Below, piece after piece: positions 16,706-21,405 of a stretch of 21,405 bases of DNA; position 1 is the first letter of the stretch, and each line of letters starts with the position of its first letter. The notes below the pieces were generated by a model. That model did not search any database. It saw only the letters and a program-made list of their open reading frames with translations, and had not been told where the DNA came from. This DNA is from Chara braunii (taxonomy: Eukaryota; Streptophyta; Charophyceae; Charales; Characeae): assembly GCA_003427395.1 (NCBI GenBank), contig BFEA01000031.1, positions 3,029,909 through 3,051,313 of the forward strand. Reading direction: 5' to 3'. Both the position numbers and the translations under genes were made by a program.

Positions 16706-16993
16706 GACATTTCGTTAAAACTGACATTTTTTTCTAAATTCACGAAATTGAGCGTACGAAAAAACAACATTTTTTTGTGTTTTTTTGTCCCCATGACATC
16801 GGATGATCAGATCATCAGGTGTCGTGGCGATTCCCGATGATCTGACCATCGGATGTATGTTAACGGTACTTTACGTTGAGGTACATCAGATGGACAAAGT
16901 GAGATAACAACTTTCTCACCCGATGAGCAATGAAATTTTGACTAAGTCCACTTTCGTGAATTTAGAAAAAAATGTCAGTTTTAACGAAATGTC
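16706..16993. mobile_element. MITE with perfect 42-bp terminal inverted repeats
   Basis: Left TIR 16706-16747 and right TIR 16952-16993 are identical in reverse complement over 42 bp (outer end GACATTTCGTTAAAACTGAC). Inside, CATCGGATGATCAGATCATC near 16797 pairs imperfectly with sequence ending near 16856, so most of the 288 bp can fold back. No ORF for a transposase. Perfect arms suggest a recent insertion or conversion. Target-site duplication is unclear; the next outer bases (AAACC versus AAATT) suggest the TIR once extended further. Confidence 0.9.
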
Positions 16994-17024
16994 AATTTTT
17001 ATGAAAAAATGAATAAAGAAACCG

Positions 17025-17074
17025 TGATGATGATGATGATGATGATGATTGATGATGATGATGATGATGATGAT

Positions 17075-17105
<31 letters not shown>

Positions 17106-17134
17106 AAAGATTCAGATTGGTAGATGATGATGAA

Positions 17135-17188
<54 letters not shown>
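17025..17188. repeat. (GAT)n microsatellite
   Basis: About 160 bp of ATG/GAT repeats, interrupted by TGATTGATG shifts and a non-repeat piece at 17104-17124. It gives false poly-Ser and poly-His frames on the minus strand. Confidence 0.95.
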
Positions 17189-17910
17189 ATAAAATTGGCG
17201 AAAATAAGTGAGGAACGTCGGACTTGCGATGCCCTAATGGCATCGGTGTGGAAGATTGACAACTCACTATTGCTGTAATGAAAATAAAAGATGAGGATGA
17301 TTACGATTTTTACACAGAAGTCCGGATGATGAACATGAAGAAGATAAAAAAAAGATAAATAACATGGATGACGAATTAAAGCAGCCGATGATGATTACCC
17401 CGGTAACCAAATGAGGATTACAAAAATGACGATGTCCTTGATGAACAACCCCTGCTGAAATCACAATGATGAAAATCTTGATGCTCTTGATGGATAACCT
17501 GTACAAGACAAAAAACAGACGAAAGCACATATATAGGTTGATGATGACCTCCTAGCCGCTCTCTTGATGATACTCTCACAGTGGCACTGTGATGATTCTT
17601 CAAGTACGACCAACGTTCTCCGCACTTTGGTCTCCACGGGGCTGACTCCACTTTCCTCCACCGACATCGACTTTTGTCAACTCGCATGAGCTCTCCGGCC
17701 TCTTTAAACATCTTGGCTATGGAGTACTTCATGTGAAAAACACAGGGAAAATGTTTAACAGCAGCTGCCGCTACCATTCTCCCTTTTCCTCTGTGCCTCA
17801 GGCCATATGCCACGTCAGCCTGTGACGTAGTAATGACCCAGTGCCTCTGGATACTGCGCGTGCTTCAAGCGTTATCCCCCATCTAATTCACAACATCATA
17901 GCACCCTTGC
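17189..17910. other. Unassigned stretch
   Basis: Scattered GATGA words continue to about 17560. A 17-bp palindrome TCACAGTG-G-CACTGTGA is at 17576-17592. A minus-strand frame (17813-17418) includes residues such as FHMKYSIAKMFKEAGELM and could be a relic exon, but no family was recognised and an in-frame start is uncertain. Confidence 0.35.
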
Positions 17911-18160
17911 ACCAGCGCCTCCCTCCCGTCGGCTGCCAGCACCGCGCCACGTGTCAGCTAGCACCTTACTAGTCACCCCGAGCGAGCGCCTCGCCAGCCG
18001 CAAGTCACCATCGCCCCACCACTCACATGTTGCTAGCGCCTCGCCCCCCGCCAACAGCCAGCGCCTCGCCACTCGCGAGAAGCCAGCGCCTCGCAACCTG
18101 CGAGAAGCCAGCACCCCGCCACCTCCGACCAGCCAGCTCCTCGCCTGCATGCCACCATCC
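17911..18160. repeat. GC-rich minisatellite, 25-bp period
   Basis: Five clear units start at 18035, 18060, 18085, 18110 and 18135, each beginning AGCGCCTCGCC or a variant and ending near AGCC. Degenerate units of 22-25 bp extend left to about 17911. Consensus core: AGCGCCTCGCCACTCGCGAG. Overlapping frames are artefacts of the repeat. Confidence 0.85.
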
Positions 18161-18582
18161 GCATGTCGTGGCAGCCCGCCAGCCATCATAGGGCTAGGGC
18201 TAACGCGCGTCGGCTACTGTGATGTCAGGGAGTGTTAACAGCTGCCGGAGGTGGTGCAGTTTCAGGGGAGGAACAATTGTGTTGCCATCTCACTGACAGG
18301 CTTGGTAGGAGGGCGAATTTCAAATTACTTATTACCCAATCCGATACATTTTATACCCCTTGTTGCAGTTTGACCAGCGAATCTTGCTTCCCAACTATTC
18401 CCCCATTGTTGCAAGGGTAATTGCCTTGACCGGGGCCACTTCGTAGTACAGGTGGTCGGTTGAGAAAGCATGTTTGAGCGGATTGAATTCCATTTGGCTT
18501 ATTTCCGCAGGTGTCAGTATGAGATACTCTTATTGGACCTCTGTTGTGTGATATCCAGGCCGATTCTGGTCAGCAGTGAGGG
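18161..18582. other. Unassigned stretch before LINE copy 2
   Basis: No gene recognised. It may include the ruined 5' part of LINE copy 2, but no match to ORF1 of copy 1 could be made by eye. Confidence 0.35.
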
Positions 18583-19991
18583 GTGATTGTAATACAGGTG
18601 ACATTGGCGATATCGGTGTGTGAATCAGTTGTGTCCAGAGAAAGCGAAGCCCAAAAAAGAAAGACACTAATTATAGCAAATAAGGCACATTATAATGTTT
18701 ATGATAGGGGCAAAATAAAGGCAACATTGTTAAGAACCGTCTCCAACACTTTCTCCAAAATATCACAAGAGATGGTTACCACTGAATTGGAGGTCAAGTC
18801 CCTCACACCACAAAGACCCATCCAAAGCACCACTCTAGTTCAGAAGGCTGTTGTAGTGGTTGGGACTGAATTTCACAACAGCTCGACCCCATCGACTCTC
18901 ATTAGGGTCGCACCATTGGAAAGTAATTATGAGTTGGAGGATGTACCCTCCACACCACAAGGGTCCAATCAAAGTCCCGCTCTGACTAAGGAAGCCATAT
19001 CAGTGGCAGGGACAGACTCTCAGAGTAGCTCAACCCCCTTGATTCTCAGTCAGGAATCCAGTATCACGGTAGCATCTTCAATTTTGTCCATGCCATTAGA
19101 GGCAATCCAGCAGTCCTCAGGTATAGCAGCTGCTCCCTAGACAAGGACTAATACACCTATCATGAAACAAACAAATACACAGGTAAAGGAGATAGTATCG
19201 GAGGTAACTGGGGGAAAAAAATAAATTCTGGTTGCATATACCCAAAGCAACGTTGAGCAAGGGTTCTCATCTCTCATTGTCTGGGACAATGAGGATGAGT
19301 TCCCACCACATTCTCCTCACCCGAAATCACATACATATCTGCAGACCAGTGTGTCTATAGCCACCTCTTCTCTGGAAATAGACCTGACAGAAGACACCAA
19401 CTCCACGCAGCGGGAGTGTAAGTCCTCACACACCCGCCAGCCAATCTTGACAGACAGCACCAGCGAAAGGCAGAAACTCAGATCTGAATTAGACATTGAT
19501 ATGAGCAATCTGTCGCTCTCAAAAGCAGGAATAGTCATACTGCCTCTCAGACTGAAGGAGGGGGTGTGGGAGGTAGGTCAGTCCATGGTTGATGGATCTC
19601 AATATGGGAGGTTCACGTTGCAAGGCACAATGCCATCCTTCTTATCTCTATCTAATCTCACAGGCGGAAAAACAATGAAAACAATAATAAAAATGAGATT
19701 ATGAAATATATCAAAGAATACTTCCCGCCCGGGGGTTGGGCCACCCTCGCTCTCACATCATAATCCAATAGGATTATTAACAGGGATCTATACCTGCGCT
19801 ACAAAGTCGGGGACACCGTTGATCTGAAATGGATGAGCTTTGATACTCTCAAGAAAATTCAAGTTTTAAAAATCAAAGCCAGCCAATGCTGGTCAGATTC
19901 TGATGTGATCCTTCTTTTGTTGCGCCTCCCCAAATAAGCAATACTAGTAAAAGGAGCTATTTTGGACACCGGAGCATGGAAGAACCTGTAA
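18583..19991 (+). pseudogene. ORF1 remnant of LINE copy 2
   Basis: The first part (to 19140) is Ser/Thr/Gln-rich and carries an imperfect internal repeat of about 50 residues (TPQRPIQSTTLVQKA... and TPQGSNQSPALTKEA...). A stop at 19138-19140 and a non-coding gap separate it from 19351. The C-terminal block is clearly related to copy 1: ERQKLRSEL, ILPLRLKEGVWEVG, PSFLSLSNL, then, across stops and shifts, RDLYLRYKV, KIQVLKIKASQCW and KGAILDTGAW, ending TAA at 19989-19991. No RNA-binding motif was recognised. Confidence 0.75.
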
Positions 19992-20060
19992 ATCCGAATA
20001 ACTACTTCTCCTCCATGGTCCATCAGAAGTTAATTATCTTGATAATATGCTAGTTTGGTA

Positions 20061-21175
20061 ATGATGGGGAAAGTAAACCTAGTGGGCCTTTTATACAACA
20101 AAGACAAAAATAGGAAGCTTCTAAAAAGAAACGCAGACTGAGATCGTACGTCATTGAACGTTAATGGGTTAGTTTCTGCCAAGAATTCAAAGAGGCAGGC
20201 AATATATGAACAGATCAAGAGAGTGAATGACAAAAGTTGGTCTGATATTATTTGTATTCAAGTGACATACCTTCAAAACACAGATTCACATAACTATGCT
20301 CACAAAGAAATCTGGCCATGCACATCATATAAAGCACATGCCCTCAAACCGAGAAGAGCTCGTGTGGCAATTTGAATCCCTCCCGATACTGAAATAGAAG
20401 TCATAAACTGGGGGGCTGACCAACAAGAAGGTAGATGAGCATATATCTTGGTAATGCTGGAACTGGAGATAGTAAGTATACTAAATGTTTATGGGTCAAA
20501 TGAACTAAGAGAGCGAGAAACCTTCTTTGTCAGTATTTTCCTCAATCTACCAGTGAACATTCCTGTGATCATTGTTGGGGATTTCAATGTAGCCCCAGAC
20601 CGTAACCTACATAAATGGAATATCCCTTCCCCCTGCCCTGCTTAAGTAGAAACAGATGAATTCATCATCTCTAATCTCGGTCATACAACTAACCTGTTTG
20701 AATCTTTTAGACGACTGAACCCGAATTCCAAAATGTTTAGCTGCTTCAGAAGAAACCAATTGAGAAAATGCACAAAATCTTGAATAGACCTAATCCTAAT
20801 TTATGAGGAACTACAAGGATCAGCGCAATTCGTCAGCATACTTCTCAAAAGTCCCGTTCTAGGATTAGATCATGCAATGTGCATGGGAATACTCACATTC
20901 ATAACGAAACCTCACCAAGGATTCTGGACAGAACAGAGGATCCTCATAAAAGATGACATCAAATGGTTCAACAACGGTCTGGCCTTCCTTGGACGTAAAT
21001 GCAATGAATATTCTAAAGCCTTGGCTAAACAAAGACATTAAGACGAAGCGCAACTACACATAATAATCGAGGAATTATAACAAATAGAAAATGTGAGTCT
21101 GAGATTCTGAATCAGTTAAAACCAATTGCCCAAGAAATTCAGAACTTGGAAGAACAACTATTAAAACATATTTGT
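20061..21175 (+). pseudogene. ORF2 remnant of LINE copy 2 (endonuclease part)
   Basis: Starts with MMGKVNLVGLLYNKDK, matching MNPVDALYGRDR of copy 1. The endonuclease landmarks are LNVNGLVSAKNSKRQA, VGDFNVAPD, FSCFRR and LGLDHAMC; the catalytic Glu motif has become CIQVTY (Glu lost). Stops include TGA at 20436-20438 (same site as in copy 1), TGA for a Trp of copy 1 near 20374, TAA for Tyr near 20643 and TGA for Arg near 20783. The frame shifts once more after about 21090. Nothing of RT remains. Confidence 0.85.
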
Positions 21176-21238
21176 CTTTTTCACATTTCAAGAGTGGTGT
21201 GGCGAAGCCCTAAGATCGAGTGCAGCGGGCCTTCATCT

Positions 21239-21259
21239 GCCCTGGCCCACAGCCAGGGC
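21239..21259. repeat. Perfect 8-bp-stem hairpin
   Basis: GCCCTGGC (21239-21246), loop CCACA, GCCAGGGC (21252-21259), at the start of a palindrome-rich window end. Confidence 0.85.
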
Positions 21260-21283
21260 CTATTTGGCTATTTGCCAGTCCGG

Positions 21284-21317
21284 CCTGTGGGACCAGGCCG
21301 TGGCCTGACCCCACAGG
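21284..21317. repeat. Near-perfect 34-bp palindrome
   Basis: Left arm 21284-21299 (CCTGTGGGACCAGGCC) and right arm 21302-21317 (GGCCTGACCCCACAGG) pair at 14 of 16 positions around GT. Confidence 0.9.
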
Positions 21318-21330
21318 TCGTGTGGTTATT

Positions 21331-21397
21331 CAGTCCAGTCCAGTCCTGCCCGGTACCACTGTCGGTACCAGGCCAGTCCAGTCCAGTCCAGTCAGTC
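21331..21397. repeat. CAGTC pentamer repeats flanking paired GGTACC sites
   Basis: Three CAGTC units (21331-21345) and then four more (21374-21393) flank GGTACC-ACTGTC-GGTACC (21352-21369). The array meets the window edge, so its extent is unknown. Confidence 0.85.
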
Positions 21398-21405
21398 CGC
21401 TGGGG

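Larger units (their letters stand above)
18583..21175 (+). mobile_element. Degraded, 3'-truncated LINE, copy 2
   Basis: Same family and order as copy 1 but on the plus strand and much older: ORF1 remnant to 19991, then ORF2 from about 20061 through the endonuclease and into the linker before RT. Recognisable homology ends near 21175 (KPIAQEIQNLEEQLLKH matching the EITNNIHTLETRLLGH region), so RT, zinc region, 3' UTR and tail are missing. Many of the inactivating stops are transitions relative to copy 1 (TGG or CGN to TGA), unlike the frameshift decay of copy 1. The 5' end is undefined. Confidence 0.85.

Noticed and set aside
16999-17262. Poly-Ser/poly-His open frame
   Set aside because: Translation of the (GAT)n microsatellite.
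17911-18160. CRISPR array
   Set aside because: Units are contiguous without spacers, and the context is eukaryotic.
17896-18238. GC-rich open frames of 95-97 codons on both strands
   Set aside because: Shadows of the 25-bp minisatellite; the period is not a multiple of three.
4897-20438. A genome-wide reassignment of TGA to Trp
   Set aside because: Other stops in the LINE copies are TAG and TAA, and TGA also replaces Arg codons, so simple decay explains most of them.

Overview
The window looks like repeat-rich nuclear DNA of a eukaryote and contains almost no ordinary host gene. The best clues to the organism are two non-LTR (LINE) retrotransposons whose reverse transcriptase and C-terminal zinc-binding region (C-x2-C...H-x4-C, zf-RVT type) resemble plant and green-lineage LINEs, plus a U2 spliceosomal snRNA-like sequence. 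A streptophyte alga or plant is a reasonable guess, but this is inference only. Five ambiguous bases (724, 4765, 4770, 4780, 4791), several long homopolymers and frameshifts beside C/G runs suggest a draft assembly.

Layout. 1-7187 (minus strand) is a nearly complete LINE. In its own sense it runs ORF1 (7187-5282), ORF2 (5262-653: endonuclease, reverse transcriptase, zinc region), a 625-bp 3' UTR and a poly-A tail (the T27 at 1-27). Both ORFs are broken by frameshifts and a few stops. Just upstream, in the same orientation, is an Asn-rich ORF (8243-7413) of unknown function. 8400-9020 is packed with hairpin DNA, including a ~334-bp MITE-like inverted repeat. 9020-10100 holds unknown sequence, a LINE 3' remnant with A18, and one copy of an unnamed ~150-bp repeat (R1). 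10565-10725 is a U2-like snRNA in which a stem IIa base pair has changed on both sides. 10720-11198 (minus) is a tRNA-headed SINE-like element with a 2 x 99-bp tandem duplication. 11395-11860 is an inverted duplication that contains a perfect 46-bp palindrome. 12594-12738 is a second R1 copy, 12891-13390 carries LINE 3' sequences on the plus strand, 13532-13600 is a second tRNA-like head, and 13600-14050 is a decayed LINE ORF1 fragment on the minus strand.

14180-16700 is largely unrecognised and CpG-rich in places. 16706-16993 is a MITE with perfect 42-bp terminal inverted repeats. It is followed by a (GAT)n microsatellite, unknown sequence and a 25-bp-period minisatellite (17911-18160). 18583-21175 (plus) is a second, older, 5'- and 3'-damaged LINE of the same family, killed mainly by stop codons. 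The window ends in compact palindromes and CAGTC repeats (21239-21405).

How the parts relate. The LINE supplies the only recognisable enzymes (endonuclease and reverse transcriptase). Short sequences elsewhere carry its 3'-terminal hairpin and sometimes a poly-A, as expected for 5'-truncated copies or for SINEs that borrow the LINE's 3' end. The two MITEs share terminal sequence with each other, and no transposase that could move them is visible. All readings were made by eye; no database search was run.
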